Position numbers and translations under genes: made by a program. A DNA stretch of 64,000 nucleotides, taken from positions 16,213 through 80,212 of the forward strand of contig NZ_JAEOAH010000029.1 in assembly GCF_016612995.1 (NCBI RefSeq), read 5' to 3'. Of this stretch, positions 37,078 to 46,553 are shown in pieces. How positions within the stretch are numbered: position 1 is the stretch's first letter; each line of letters begins with the position of its first letter. The notes beneath the pieces were generated by a model. The model saw only the letters and a program-made list of their open reading frames with translations. It was not told where the DNA came from and did not search any database. The stretch is from Viridibacillus soli (GTDB taxonomy: Bacteria; Bacillota; Bacilli; Bacillales_A; Planococcaceae).

Positions 37078-37123
37078 AAACAAAAGACATTCAGGATATG
37101 AGAATTCTGAATGCCTTTTGTTA
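37078..37123. terminator. Bidirectional terminator between convergent operons
   Basis: CAAAAGACATTCAG/CTGAATGCCTTTTG hairpin with A and T runs on both sides; serves the kinase gene on the minus strand. Confidence 0.7.
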
Positions 37124-37159
37124 ACAAACTGAGAGACCGTCACCTATTAGGATTTTAAA

Positions 37160-38176
37160 TTATGTTATACCATAGTAATCATGCAGTTTTGGAAAATGTA
37201 TAGTAACAGCTGTAAAGTGGGTCTTTTCTGAAGTGATAGTGATCGAATGTCCTAACTTATTTGCCAATCTCTTAGCTAGATAAAGACCCATGCCCGTTGA
37301 GCCACCGTGATTTCTTCCATTCATCCCAGTGAAGCCTTTATCAAAAACTCGTTGGATGTCGGCCATTTCTACCCCTATCCCATTATCCTTTATGATTAAT
37401 CTTCTTTCTATCTCATCCTCTTCTGAAGAAATGTTCACTTCCCCCTGAGGCGAAGTATACTTCAAAGCATTAGATAGAATTTGTGCCACAATATAAGCTA
37501 GCCATTTTTGGTCAGTAAGTACTTCTGTAGACTCTACTTCCAATGTAAGTTTTATCTTTTTTTGAATAAATATCTTGGCATTTTGTTTAATAATTGAACG
37601 AATAACTACATCTAAATCAACAGGAACAATAAAATAATCTTGATTGAAATCATCTGCTCGAACGAAATAGAGTGCCTGTTCAACGTATCCCTCAATCTTC
37701 TCTATTTCTTCTTCTATACTATTTAAAATCGGATTTTTCTTCTCATTCTCAATAATTAAACGACTAACCGATATAGGTGTTTTAATTTCATGGAACCATG
37801 ATGTCATATAATCTATCGTTTCTTTTTTATCATTTATAATATTCGTGACTTTTTGCTGATGCTGTTGATTTACTTGCTTTAATACTTCTTGAAACATCTG
37901 CTGCTCCAATGTTTTAGGCGTCAGCAACTCTTCCTGTATTAAAAAACCATCTCTACAGCTACTCTTCAATGCAATAAAGTGTTTTTTGATCAAGTAATAC
38001 TCTATAAAAATGTATAAGAAAAATAAACAAGTTGAGATAAGATAAAGGTAGAGTAGATTATTTATTGGGATTGAAAGTCTTGGGTTGATATAGATCATTA
38101 CTGTGATAAACGACATGATCATAATATAGGTTACGATTAGTCGCCTCTGAAAGAACAAATGCTTCCAAATACTCAT
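37160..38176 (-). CDS. BceS-type intramembrane-sensing histidine kinase
   Basis: 338 residues. Two helices (about 12-32 and 38-62) with almost no extracellular loop, the mark of intramembrane-sensing kinases that have no sensory domain of their own and depend on a BceAB transporter. The dimerisation motif is WFHEIKTPISVSRL, followed by the N box ILSNALKYTS and G boxes IIKDNGIGVEM and GGSTGMGLYLAKRL. Its start overlaps the regulator stop by 4 bp. Located convergent to the BceAB-type genes rather than in front of them. Confidence 0.93.
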   Translation of the reverse strand: MSIWKHLFFQRRLIVTYIMIMSFITVMIYINPRLSIPINNLLYLYLISTCLFFLYIFIEYYLIKKHFIALKSSCRDGFLIQEELLTPKTLEQQMFQEVLKQVNQQHQQKVTNIINDKKETIDYMTSWFHEIKTPISVSRLIIENEKKNPILNSIEEEIEKIEGYVEQALYFVRADDFNQDYFIVPVDLDVVIRSIIKQNAKIFIQKKIKLTLEVESTEVLTDQKWLAYIVAQILSNALKYTSPQGEVNISSEEDEIERRLIIKDNGIGVEMADIQRVFDKGFTGMNGRNHGGSTGMGLYLAKRLANKLGHSITITSEKTHFTAVTIHFPKLHDYYGIT

Positions 38177-38856
38177 ATTAGCATATACCCTTGCCCTTTC
38201 TTCGTTTGGATATAATCTTCCACACCCATATCTGTTAGTTTACGACGTAAACGATTTATATTAACCGTCAATGTATTATCATCAATAAAACTCTCATCTT
38301 CCCATAATGCACGCATTAGCGCATCACGACTAATAATTTCATTCTTATTTTCAAAAAGAACAGTCAATATTTTAAATTCATTTTTAGTGAGTTCACTTTC
38401 TTGCTCTCCAAACTTAACTGTTGAATTCTTTAGGTTTAAAGTCAAATCATTATGTTTGAGTACATCTAAACTAGGTGAAAGATATGTATACGTTCTACGC
38501 ACTATCGCATTAATCTTCGTCACGAGTATGTCCATTGAGAATGGCTTCTGGATAAAATCATCCCCACCCATATTTATGGCCATCATAACATCCATCTTCT
38601 CATTACGAGACGACACAAATACAATTGGCACATTTGAATACTTTCTAATTTTCTCGCACCAATAAAACCCATTAAAATAAGGTAAATTGATATCTAACAA
38701 CACTACATGCGGTTTCACTGACAAGTACTCTTCTTCTACTTGTTGAAAATCCTTAACTGGATAAACATCATATCCCCATTTAATTAAGTTTTCCTCAACC
38801 ATTTCGGCAATCTTTTGTTCATCTTCGACAATCATAATGTTAAATTTATCATCCAT
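38173..38856 (-). CDS. BceR-type (OmpR-family) response regulator
   Basis: 227 residues. Receiver domain with acidic pocket VEDEQ and phospho-acceptor Asp in VVLLDINLPYFNGF, conserved FVSSRNEK and Lys in FIQKPFSMD; winged-helix output domain ELTKNEFKILTVLFENKNEI ... TVNINRLRRKLTDMG. ATG with GTAGGAGTAATG upstream. Together with the overlapping kinase it should act on the operator at 33811-33824. No similar box is seen before its own gene. Confidence 0.93.
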   Translation of the reverse strand: MDDKFNIMIVEDEQKIAEMVEENLIKWGYDVYPVKDFQQVEEEYLSVKPHVVLLDINLPYFNGFYWCEKIRKYSNVPIVFVSSRNEKMDVMMAINMGGDDFIQKPFSMDILVTKINAIVRRTYTYLSPSLDVLKHNDLTLNLKNSTVKFGEQESELTKNEFKILTVLFENKNEIISRDALMRALWEDESFIDDNTLTVNINRLRRKLTDMGVEDYIQTKKGQGYMLI

Positions 38857-39020
38857 ATTTCATTACTCCTACCAATTAATTGATTTTCACCCACACTATT
38901 CAATTAATTATACTCATTCTCACAGCATTTTTGAATACTTCGCTAACCTTGACTCTGTATTTAGATACTGAAAAGACCGCTCTATTAGGTTGCCACTGAA
39001 ATGTCCAAATGATTTAAATA

Positions 39021-39060
39021 AGATAGCCCATTCTCAGTTTTATCGAGAATGGGCTATCTG
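39021..39060. terminator. Terminator-like hairpin
   Basis: AGATAGCCCATTCTC and GAGAATGGGCTATCT, a 15-bp perfect stem between the regulator promoter region and the thioredoxin gene; the minus side is followed by TATTT. Confidence 0.6.
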
Positions 39061-39149
39061 TTCTTCAGTATAATAGATGAACTTTGAGCCATTATTTTAA
39101 ATGCGATTTTTACTAATATACTCTTGATTCATAAAATACATCCTGATGA

Positions 39150-39671
39150 TTATCTATTAGGTAAAATCAATTCTATATTTTTTTGAATTGATTTATTACT
39201 CATTTCACCTGATGATATTTTTTTAACTGTACCCTCGGAGTCGATGAATACCGACGTAGGTAAGAACTCTATATTATAACTTTTAAAAACAACTATTGAG
39301 TGATCTATTAGTATCGGAAAACTAATATTTTTAGTGAATTTTTTAACTTCGAAAGGTGTTTGTGCATTATTTATTGCAAGGATTTCCACTCCTTTTGATT
39401 TATACTTACTATAGTTTTCTTCTAAATCAGGCATTTCCTCTTTGCAATAATCACAATAAGTCGCCCAAAAATTTAGTACAACTCCCTTACCTTTATAATC
39501 TGACAATTTATGCTTCTCTCCATTTAAATCTTCAAGAATAAAATCAGGTGCAACATCACCTATTTTCACCAACTCAAATGTTTCTTTTATGAAATTACTA
39601 TAGACGGTATAAGCAATGGCACTAAAGATAATTACTACAATAACAGTTCGCATAATCGTTCTTTTTTTCAT
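39150..39671 (-). CDS. ResA/TlpA-like thiol-disulfide oxidoreductase
   Basis: 173 residues with an N-terminal membrane anchor (RTVIVVIIFSAIAYTVYS). Thioredoxin fold: IGDVAPDFILEDLNGEKHKL, active site NFWATYCDYCKEEMP (C-D-Y-C instead of the common CEPC), and cis-Pro LPTSVFID. ResA-like proteins reduce apocytochrome cysteines or other extracytoplasmic disulfides. AAGGAGG before the ATG. Remnants of other genes lie directly upstream, so its original operon is not preserved. Confidence 0.9.
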   Translation of the reverse strand: MKKRTIMRTVIVVIIFSAIAYTVYSNFIKETFELVKIGDVAPDFILEDLNGEKHKLSDYKGKGVVLNFWATYCDYCKEEMPDLEENYSKYKSKGVEILAINNAQTPFEVKKFTKNISFPILIDHSIVVFKSYNIEFLPTSVFIDSEGTVKKISSGEMSNKSIQKNIELILPNR

Positions 39672-39735
39672 TTATTGTCCTCCTTACAATCCTATGACCC
39701 CCCAAGAAACGGCGCTAAAATCCTGTTTAAAATGT

Positions 39736-39907
39736 TCATTTCTTTTTTGATGGATTAAATAAACTGTATAGTATTGGGACAATAAAAAGCGTTAAAAAAG
39801 TAGATGTTGATAGTCCTCCAATGACGACAACAGAGAGTGATTTTGACACCATTCCGGAACCATTTGAGATAGCCATCGGGATTAAAGCACCAATTGTTGC
39901 AATAGCT
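39736..39907 (-). pseudogene. RND efflux transporter, C-terminal remnant
   Basis: The minus strand reads AIATIGALIPMAISNGSGMV, SKSLSVVVIGGLSTSTFLTL, FIVPILYSLFNPSKKK and stop. This is the last two helices of an AcrB/SwrC-type pump. Joined abruptly to an IS1380 fragment at about 39907. Confidence 0.75.
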
Positions 39908-40010
39908 CACGGAATAAAAAATGTCCTGTATCAGAGGATAATTCGCCGCCATCATTGGATAATTTCAGTTGGCGATTGAAATGAAGCGTCGTTTGCGGTA
40001 ATCTACTCAT
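39908..40010 (-). mobile_element. IS1380-family transposase N-terminal fragment
   Basis: ATG 40010 starts MSRLPQTTLHFNRQLKLSND, then GGELSSDTGHFLFRE; the N-terminus of an IS1380-type transposase (SSDGG-LLLRE motif, here SSDTG). About 34 codons remain. Confidence 0.65.
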
Positions 40011-40093
40011 TAGAAGAATCCTTTCTATTGGTTAGTTCTTAGTCGATTTAACCTTAACAGAAGTGGATTCTTTTTTCACTTTTTAAGTGGAGT

Positions 40094-40142
40094 AGAAAAA
40101 CCCACTGAAAACCTGACTCATCAGCTTTTCAGTGGGTTTTTC
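40094..40142. terminator. Bidirectional terminator
   Basis: AGAAAAACCCACTGAAAA/TTTTCAGTGGGTTTTTCT stem with a 13-nt loop, next to the acetyltransferase stop. Confidence 0.8.
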
Positions 40143-40176
40143 TGTTGATTGGTGAATAATCTAGGTTAGATTATAT

Positions 40177-40950
40177 TTATTTTCTATTATTGATATAATA
40201 GGTATCATATGCCCCTTCATAAATGTATCCTAGTTGTTTTGCTAATTTGGCAGACTCAGGATTAGCTGCGTCCCAGCTTGGATACTTTCCTCTTGCAAGA
40301 CAGTCTAACATCAAAGCAGATGAAGCTATTGTGGCTAAGCCCTTTCTTCTATGATTTAGATGTGTCCCCACCTCAATTTCAATTCCATCATCATAGATAC
40401 TATATGATGATGCCCCACATACTACCTGTCCACGATGTAAAATAGCAAATCCAACTCCTCTATTCAGGTAGTCTTCTATGGAATCAAACTGACCTGTAAA
40501 GTCTTCTGAAATCTCATGCAAAGATGGGTCATTAGCTATACTTGCATTAATTCTTTTCAATTCATATTCTTCTGGAAGTTTTGACAATAGAGTTTCTAGG
40601 TAACTGCTATTTAAATCTTCAGGGTTCTTTTTAAATCTATATCTTTGAAATTTATCGAAAGAACCTTTATGAACAGTTTCTATACGTTTTTTCCATTCAT
40701 CAGTATTAACTATTACTAGAATGTCTTCAGGTAGATTATGTAATAGCTCTTCAGTTTCTGTTGCATTTGGATCCCCAGCGTAAAATGCGAATATACCCAA
40801 AATAATTTGTCCAACTGTAGGGTTTTCAGGATCATTAACCCAAGCCGTCCCCATATGTCCTTGAAGAAATGAGCGAAGTATGGTGCTATCGAAACCTTCA
40901 AACATTAAAGATAACTCTTTTTTCATATTAATATCTGCCTTATAAATCAT
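40177..40950 (-). CDS. GNAT acetyltransferase (ZmaR-like)
   Basis: 257 residues from ATG 40950 (AGAAGGG upstream). The N-terminal two thirds (GHMGTAWVNDPENPTVGQII, FAFYAGDPNATETEELLHNL) and C-terminal GVGFAILHRGQVVCGASSYS, IEVGTHLNHRRKGLATIASS match the GNAT_acetyltran family that includes the zwittermicin self-resistance protein ZmaR (recollection). It could detoxify an amine antibiotic; the neighbouring nonribosomal-peptide fragments are suggestive but not proof. Confidence 0.82.
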   Translation of the reverse strand: MIYKADINMKKELSLMFEGFDSTILRSFLQGHMGTAWVNDPENPTVGQIILGIFAFYAGDPNATETEELLHNLPEDILVIVNTDEWKKRIETVHKGSFDKFQRYRFKKNPEDLNSSYLETLLSKLPEEYELKRINASIANDPSLHEISEDFTGQFDSIEDYLNRGVGFAILHRGQVVCGASSYSIYDDGIEIEVGTHLNHRRKGLATIASSALMLDCLARGKYPSWDAANPESAKLAKQLGYIYEGAYDTYYINNRK

Positions 40951-41036
40951 TAGTATCCCTTCTTTCTTAAAGAATAAATTAAAACTCAAAGATCAAACTA
41001 GACTACAGAACTTATAATATACTTCTAAAATAGTAA

Positions 41037-41283
41037 TCAAATATATGACTTTTCTCTTTGAACCATTCTTCCTAATTCCATTTTAATAACTTTATCTGCT
41101 CTATTGAAATAGTAGTCATCATGTGTAATTGCTATAACACACTTGCCACTTTCTTTAAGGAGTGGCAATAGAGTATCGTAGAAAAACAATCTAAACTCCG
41201 GATCTTGATCTGCTGCCCATTCGTCAAATAAATAAATAGGCCTATCTTCTAAATATGCAACTAATAAAGCAAGCCTTTTCTTC
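41037..41283 (-). pseudogene. Cyclic-peptide-export ABC transporter, C-terminal fragment
   Basis: The minus strand reads KRLALLVAYLEDRPIYLFDE, WAADQDPEFRLFFYDTLLPL, IAITHDDYYFNRADKVIKME to a TGA at 41037. LFDEWAADQDP is the Walker B/D-loop form typical of transporters next to siderophore and lipopeptide synthetase genes (SyrD/PvdE-like). The membrane domain and Walker A are gone. Confidence 0.75.
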
Positions 41284-41449
41284 TATCATCTACTGCTTCT
41301 TTTATACTTCCATAGAAATTTTCATCAAACCGCTTTCCTCGTCCTCTTAACTCTATTGGAATCAACTGGATTGAAGAATGTAAATGTTTTCTCCACTTAA
41401 AATATATTGATTCTGACCCACCTGCATATGGTAAACAAAACAATATCAT
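41275..41449 (-). pseudogene. Type II thioesterase (GrsT-like), N-terminal fragment
   Basis: ATG 41449 begins MILFCLPYAGGSESIYFKWR, KHLHSSIQLIPIELRGRGKR, EAVDD, the start of a thioesterase that clears mis-primed carrier proteins in nonribosomal peptide synthesis. At about 41280 it runs straight into the ABC transporter fragment (out of its frame), so the two genes were fused by a deletion that removed everything between. Confidence 0.78.
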
Positions 41450-41952
41450 TAATACATCTCACCCCTAATAACAACTTTGCTACAGTCCCTTGCACTTATA
41501 GTCATATAAATACTAAAGAGCAAAATTATTTATTTAATATTAGACTATCGAAATATCTCTTATACCTTATGGTTGTCATGCTCATTACTCCCATTTGAAT
41601 TAGAGAAAGATGTCAATGCTTTAACCAGAGGTTCATCCAAATTTCATTGCTAACTTCCTAAGTATATATGCAATAGTCTTATTGTGTTTTTTCAAAAAAT
41701 TTCAAATAACAAACCACTATTAGGTATTATAAACTAAAATTGTATTTAATTATAGTGATTTGTTATATTAGATAAAATAGTTACAAATAAACTAATAACT
41801 GGTATTTTAAAAACCCTACAGACTATAACATTTTTTATACTCGTTTTCAGCACTATCCTATTCATTTTATTATCCAATTTATGCAGCACACTCTACACAG
41901 ATTTCTTGTTCTACTTACCTGTATGCAAATTGATGCTCGGTTGCCAAATAAC
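41450..41952. other. Intergenic region, nothing recognised
   Basis: About 500 bp, very AT-rich, no ORF with SD, no strong hairpin. It probably contained the promoter of the former peptide-synthesis genes. Confidence 0.4.
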
Positions 41953-43150
41953 ATGGGGCTATCTAATAAGTCACTAAAATAAAAATCCCAAAGAAAAACG
42001 TACTGTTTTTCTTTGGGATTTTTTTCATTTTTCTCTGTTCCGGTGAAAATAGCTGGAGAATTCCAGCTATTTTCAGTAAATTGTGGACCATTGCCACAAT
42101 GCCGAACTCCGTTCTCACTTTTTCTAAACCTCGAAGTGAGAATCGACGAAACGACCGATTACCCTTGAAATGACCAAATACACTCTCTACCTCGATTTTC
42201 CGTCGAGCGTAAATTTGTTCGTTTGGTACAGACCAAAGGCTAGTTTGTGCTTTTGCTTTGAGCTCTTCATAAACGGTATTGTAGTGAGTCTGTCGATTCC
42301 CTTTAGCTTTTGAACATTGTGCTTTCAATGGGCAATCTGAACAATCTTCACACTCATATATTTTGAAGTCCCATAAAAAACCATATTTATCTGTACGTGT
42401 AGAATAACATTTAAAAGGTACTTTTCGATTGTTAGGGCATATGTATGTGTCATCTTGTTCGTTGTAAACCCAGTTACTTACATGACGGATGTCTTTTTTT
42501 TTAACTTCGTTTTTGTTCACTTAAAAATGTGCCATAAGAAATCAATGCCTGAAATTCTTGGTCCATTGAATACAGATAATTACTTTCACTTCTATAACCG
42601 GCATCTGCTATGACGTTTTTGGGGAACGGAACGGATGATTTTCTCCCCACATTGCTGGGAGATTTTCATCCAGTAATGTGGCGATTTCTTGGCAAAAATA
42701 TACTTTTTGCGAATACGCTTAGAGAAGGATTTTTACCATCATTTTAGGATGATACGCACTGCGACCACCACCTTTGTATGGTTCAAAGCAGTATTCATCG
42801 TCTATTCCAATTAATCATTTCGTCCGCTACTCGTACAATATGATTAATTGGAATAAAGTCTTGAAAATCGAAGAGGCATATACTTTGTTAGTTATTATAT
42901 GGAATGAATGTAGAGTTTTCATTTTGATTTCTAGAAACGAGAGTTTCTTCCCCAATCTCTAGTGGAAGCGTTGTGAGTCATGTCATAATTTTCGTTAGTA
43001 ATCTTTGGATTGCGCATAAAAAATCGCCCTTTCCGTAATTGTTTGTTTAGTCACTTACATTTTACAAGAAAAGACGATTTTTTTGTATAAATTTAAAGAA
43101 ATAGGGCTGCCCTCAAAAGTCGGTTTTCACTGACTTTGGGACTGACTACC
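41953..43150 (-). mobile_element. Degenerate IS1182-family element
   Basis: The left end reads GGGGCTATCTAATAAGTCAC and the right end, from outside on the minus strand, AGTCAGTCCCAAAGTCAGTG, both resembling IS1182-type ends (GGCTGTCCCAAAAGTC). Inside is a transposase with an intact C-terminal third and a scrambled N-terminal part. A terminator hairpin, AAAAATCCCAAAGAAAAA/TTTTTCTTTGGGATTTTT, is at 41987-42029. Boundaries are approximate. Confidence 0.65.
41963..42520 (-). pseudogene. IS1182-family transposase, C-terminal part
   Basis: Open frame with the Cys-rich linker YECEDCSDCPLKAQCSKAKG and the catalytic Glu region RRKIEVESVFGHFKGNRSFR, RRFSLRGLEKVRTEFGIVAM, as in IS1182 C-termini. Upstream (42520-43080) short fragments such as RNPKITNENYDMTHNAST can be read, but with frameshifts and deletions, so the transposase is dead. 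Confidence 0.8.
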
Positions 43151-43190
43151 TCTAGTCAAGTACTTTTAATTAATTTTTAAGCGAAGAAAT

Positions 43191-43238
43191 GAATTTGTTT
43201 TCAGCGGGAGGATATCCCCCCGCTGAAAACAAATTTGA
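43191..43238. repeat. Long perfect inverted repeat
   Basis: AATTTGTTTTCAGCGGG and CCCGCTGAAAACAAATT flank AGGATATCCC. It resembles in design (not sequence) the palindrome at the IS256 right end and may be the relic of another insertion sequence. Confidence 0.6.
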
Positions 43239-43397
43239 GTACGCCAAAAAGACCTAACGAAATATCGTTTTTTCACAAGTTGGTCGGTTTATAATTCGGA
43301 TTCTTATTGATCCCTGGGGCTATTAGAACTTCCTTCTACTATAAAAAAATAGTAGCACAAACCATGGCCTTGGTTTGCACTACTAATGTTAGTATAT

Positions 43398-44465
43398 TTA
43401 TCTTCTTCTATTTTTTGCCTTAACAGCTTTCCTAAATCGCTTTATTTCTCGCAAATTATCAATCCTATATTTTAGTCTTTCTTTTTCCCGACCCTCGGCT
43501 TTCAGCTCAGCATGTCTTGCTTCTCTTTCAAGCTTTAGATAGCTTTGTAATCTTTTATTTGAAAGCTCTCCATTTGTAATGGCCTGCTGTACGGCACAAC
43601 CTGGTTCACTCTTATGCTGGCAATCATTAAATTTACACTGCTTCGTTAACACATCGATATCTGAAAATGATTTTGATAAATCAACACTTTGCACCCCCAA
43701 CTCTCGCATACCAGGGGTATCAATGACAACACCAAGTCACTATATCGTAAAAAGTTCGCGTCTTGTTTTCGTATGCTTTCCTTTATCATCATTTCTAAGA
43801 CCTCTTGTTTCAATGAGCTCTTGACCAAGTAACGAATTTATTAATGTTGATTTTCCAACACCAGATGATCCAATAAAAGCTACCGTCTGTCCACCTAATA
43901 AGTAGTTTTTGATGGGTTCATAGCCCCCATTATCGACACTTGACGTTACGATTACATCAACGCCTATAGAAATCTTAGACACTTCCTCTAGCATCGCTTC
44001 AACATTTTCACACAAATCTGCCTTAGTTAACACGATAACTGGTACTGCTCCACTATCCCATGCAATCGATAGATAGCGTTCCATTCGTCTTATGTTAAAA
44101 TCATTATTTAACGACATACATATAAAAATTTTATCAATGTTAGCCGCAATAAGCTGGGTTTCTTGGGTCATTCCGGCTTCTTTGCGTACAAGTAAACTTT
44201 TTCGAGATAGCACATGGTGAATTATACTATTCCCATCAGCTCGTTTAATCATAACAAAGTCTCCTACGGTCGGATAATTTCTGGCTCCTGTAGCTTTGAA
44301 ACGAAACTTTCCAGAAACCTCCGCTTTCAGCTCACCTTGATCAGTAATTAACTTATAAATCCCTTTTGATAGTGAAGACACTCTTCCAACATGGAGACCT
44401 TCAAAATGTTTTACCTCTTTTAAGAAAAACTCATTTAAACCCAAATCTTTCATTTCAATATTCAA
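43398..44465 (-). pseudogene. rsgA: Ribosome-associated GTPase RsgA paralogue with two in-frame stops
   Basis: TTG 44465 (TTTAGGAGGAT upstream) starts a protein with OB fold (residues about 20-85), circularly permuted GTPase domain (LTKADLCENVE = G4, TSSVDNGG = G5, FIGSSGVGKSTLIN = G1) and a C-terminal zinc finger (CKFNDCQHKSEPGCAV). After TKTRRELFTI come TAG and TGA side by side (43737-43742), then the same frame resumes with LGVVIDTPGMREL (G3) to the normal end, 355 codons in all. It assists late 30S maturation in bacteria; this copy cannot make a full protein unless both stops are read through. Confidence 0.88.
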
Positions 44466-44519
44466 CGTACCATCCTCCTAAAGTTTACGTACAACTTTTG
44501 GAAGGCCTAATGTATGGGG

Positions 44520-44576
44520 TTAATTAACACGTACCTCCCTCAAAGTTTCAATTCCAGTAAAATATGTATTAGTCAT
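44520..44576 (-). CDS. Possible upstream short ORF of the rsgA paralogue
   Basis: 18 codons, MTNTYFTGIETLREVRVN, with AGGAGTGG before the ATG. It ends 55 nt before the rsgA paralogue. It may be a leader peptide or a gene remnant; no function can be given. Confidence 0.3.
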   Translation of the reverse strand: MTNTYFTGIETLREVRVN

Positions 44577-44733
44577 AAAACACCCACTCCTCTCATTTAT
44601 TAATACAGTCAATATACCATCGATTAGAAAAATATTCTATATATACCTAAAAAAAACTGCGACGGATAACAAACCATTTCAAAACAAATTTATTATTTTT
44701 AACTCTCTATTTTAATCTGTAGCGCCCTAAATA

Positions 44734-45303
44734 TTATGTATTATTAAATCTTCTTTTCTCAATAGCTAGTAAGTGATAACCATCAAAAGTTACTTGATAA
44801 ATATCTGGTTTTTCGGTCGATTTCCAGAAATCATATCCAAGTGAAGGTTTGAAGTAATTTAATATAGATGTCATGATATTGCCGTGGGTTCCAATAGCTA
44901 CATTTTCAAACTTTGGGTTTCCTAAAATATCAAGAATAATAGGTAATGATCTATTCTGGGCTTCTCTGATTGACTCTCCACCTTCTAAACAAAAGTCTAT
45001 ATTCTCGAATGACTTCCAAAGTGCTACATCTATTTCATTTTGAGGTAATTTATATTGCCCTTTAATCGCTCGTTCTCTTAGACCTTCTTCAATGACAACC
45101 TTAGAAGGTTCGATTAGTCCATCCAAGGTCTGTATTGCCCGTTTATAGGGGCTAGAAAACACCGCATCAAACTCAATTTCACTTAATGAATTAACAAGTT
45201 TCTCAGCCAATTCTTTTCCTTTTTCAGAAAGTGGCCGTTCACGTTCTTGACCAAAAATAAATGGCGAATCTGCATGTCTAATAAAGTAAATATTGATTTT
45301 CAA
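44734..45303 (-). CDS. Histidine phosphatase family protein
   Basis: 189 residues, TTG start with GGAAGGGAAG. YFIRHADSPF carries the phospho-acceptor His (RHG-type motif, here RHA), FSSPYKRAIQT the second Arg, and VAIGTHGNIMTSIL the second catalytic His. The phosphoglycerate-mutase-like superfamily includes phosphatases of sugars and nucleotides; the substrate is unknown. Intact single gene. Confidence 0.9.
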   Translation of the reverse strand: MKINIYFIRHADSPFIFGQERERPLSEKGKELAEKLVNSLSEIEFDAVFSSPYKRAIQTLDGLIEPSKVVIEEGLRERAIKGQYKLPQNEIDVALWKSFENIDFCLEGGESIREAQNRSLPIILDILGNPKFENVAIGTHGNIMTSILNYFKPSLGYDFWKSTEKPDIYQVTFDGYHLLAIEKRRFNNT

Positions 45304-45423
45304 AACTTCCCTTCCTTTGTGAATAAAGAGAGTAGCTCCTTATTTCAACGGTCCTTTTTAAATAATGAAAGACTCCTTCTTTGGATAAAAGCACGTCCAA
45401 ATATCATGAATAATATCTATTTG

Positions 45424-45687
45424 TTAATTGATATACGTATTGTACTCAACGATCGCTCCAATGCGCGCTGCGAATTGAATAAAATCAGGTTCTAGTCTAA
45501 CTCCATTGAAATCTCCATCTTCTATTACAATTACTATGTCATACTTAAATTCAACATCGTATAATCGTTTAACTTCTAACAACTCTTTTTCTTTGCTCGT
45601 AAGGAGAAATAAGATTTTATCCAATTGTTCATCTGTATCAACAGTTTCTTTATATCCTGTTTCTAATTCCCAACAACCTTCTTTCAT
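45424..45687 (-). CDS. DUF4279-type protein, probably N-terminally truncated
   Basis: 87 residues: CWELETGYKETVDTDEQLDK, LLTSKEKELLEVKRLYDVEF, FIQFAARIGAIVEYNTYIN. This is the C-terminal two thirds of DUF4279 domains as I recall them (about 130 residues); the N-terminal FxIxG part is not present in any frame upstream. No SD before ATG 45687. Likely a remnant, possibly of an immunity-type protein, which this family often is (inference). Confidence 0.55.
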   Translation of the reverse strand: MKEGCWELETGYKETVDTDEQLDKILFLLTSKEKELLEVKRLYDVEFKYDIVIVIEDGDFNGVRLEPDFIQFAARIGAIVEYNTYIN

Positions 45688-45899
45688 TTTTTATGTCTAG
45701 TCTAGGATATAACCTGCTCCATAGCTATAAACTACTCAGCTCCTTATTTTTAATTTGTATTATTATAATCACTAAAAATATACACATTAACCTAACAAAA
45801 CCATTTTGTAGTATAATTTTTATACATAGAACAGTGGAAACAAGTATTAAAAAACACTGTTGTTTTTTAATACTTATTTATGGATGGAGGAGTTATGAA

Positions 45900-46553
45900 G
45901 TGGTGTTAGATTTTTTATTTACTGTTATTTTTGTTCTTGGTGTTTACTATCTAATTAGATATCGATTAAATTTAAATAAAGCCGTTCAACTCTCTAAAAA
46001 TGCACTATATCCTAGTAAAGAAGATGAGTTTAATAGTATCATCCTTCCAGTTGAGTGGAGAGAGATGGAACCTCTCAGCAAAAATACGAAGTCTTATCAG
46101 TATGTTAAATGGGGAACCGTGGTTGCTATTATATTATCAACAATTCTATTATGGATTGTTCTTGTAACAGACTTGTTAGAATATTCCTTCTTTAGTGTTG
46201 CCTATATATTTTTTGCAATCATTAACGCGGTTAGACATCGTGGTAATTTGTTCATTTTACCAAATGGATTAATCTTTAATGGAAGGTACTATTCTTCCAA
46301 TCAAATAAAGGGCTATGAAGCAGAAAAAATAATTCGTTGGCATGAGCTCTATGGTCTTAATTCTAAAGGGAATAATGCTTATAAATTGACATTGAACATA
46401 AAAAACAAACGATACACACCTAATTTTATTGTGATAAAAGATCATGATAGTCTAGGACAAATTTTAGATTTACTTAATATGCAAGGTATTTCGGGAATAA
46501 CCAAAGTGGAGCAACCTTTTTCATCAGTAGGCAACTTAACAAATAAATCTTAA
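45900..46553 (+). CDS. Membrane protein with DUF5673-like cytoplasmic domain
   Basis: 217 residues from GTG 45900, chosen because GGAGGAG ends 6 nt upstream; the open frame extends further but without SD. First helix LDFLFTVIFVLGVYYLI, two more at about 85-135 (VVAIILSTILLWIVLV, FFSVAYIFFAIINAV), then a domain ILPNGLIFNGRYYSSNQIKG with the I-x-x-W-x-x-I-like strand pattern of DUF5673/PH-like folds. Function unknown. Followed by a terminator. Confidence 0.7.
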   Translation: MVLDFLFTVIFVLGVYYLIRYRLNLNKAVQLSKNALYPSKEDEFNSIILPVEWREMEPLSKNTKSYQYVKWGTVVAIILSTILLWIVLVTDLLEYSFFSVAYIFFAIINAVRHRGNLFILPNGLIFNGRYYSSNQIKGYEAEKIIRWHELYGLNSKGNNAYKLTLNIKNKRYTPNFIVIKDHDSLGQILDLLNMQGISGITKVEQPFSSVGNLTNKS

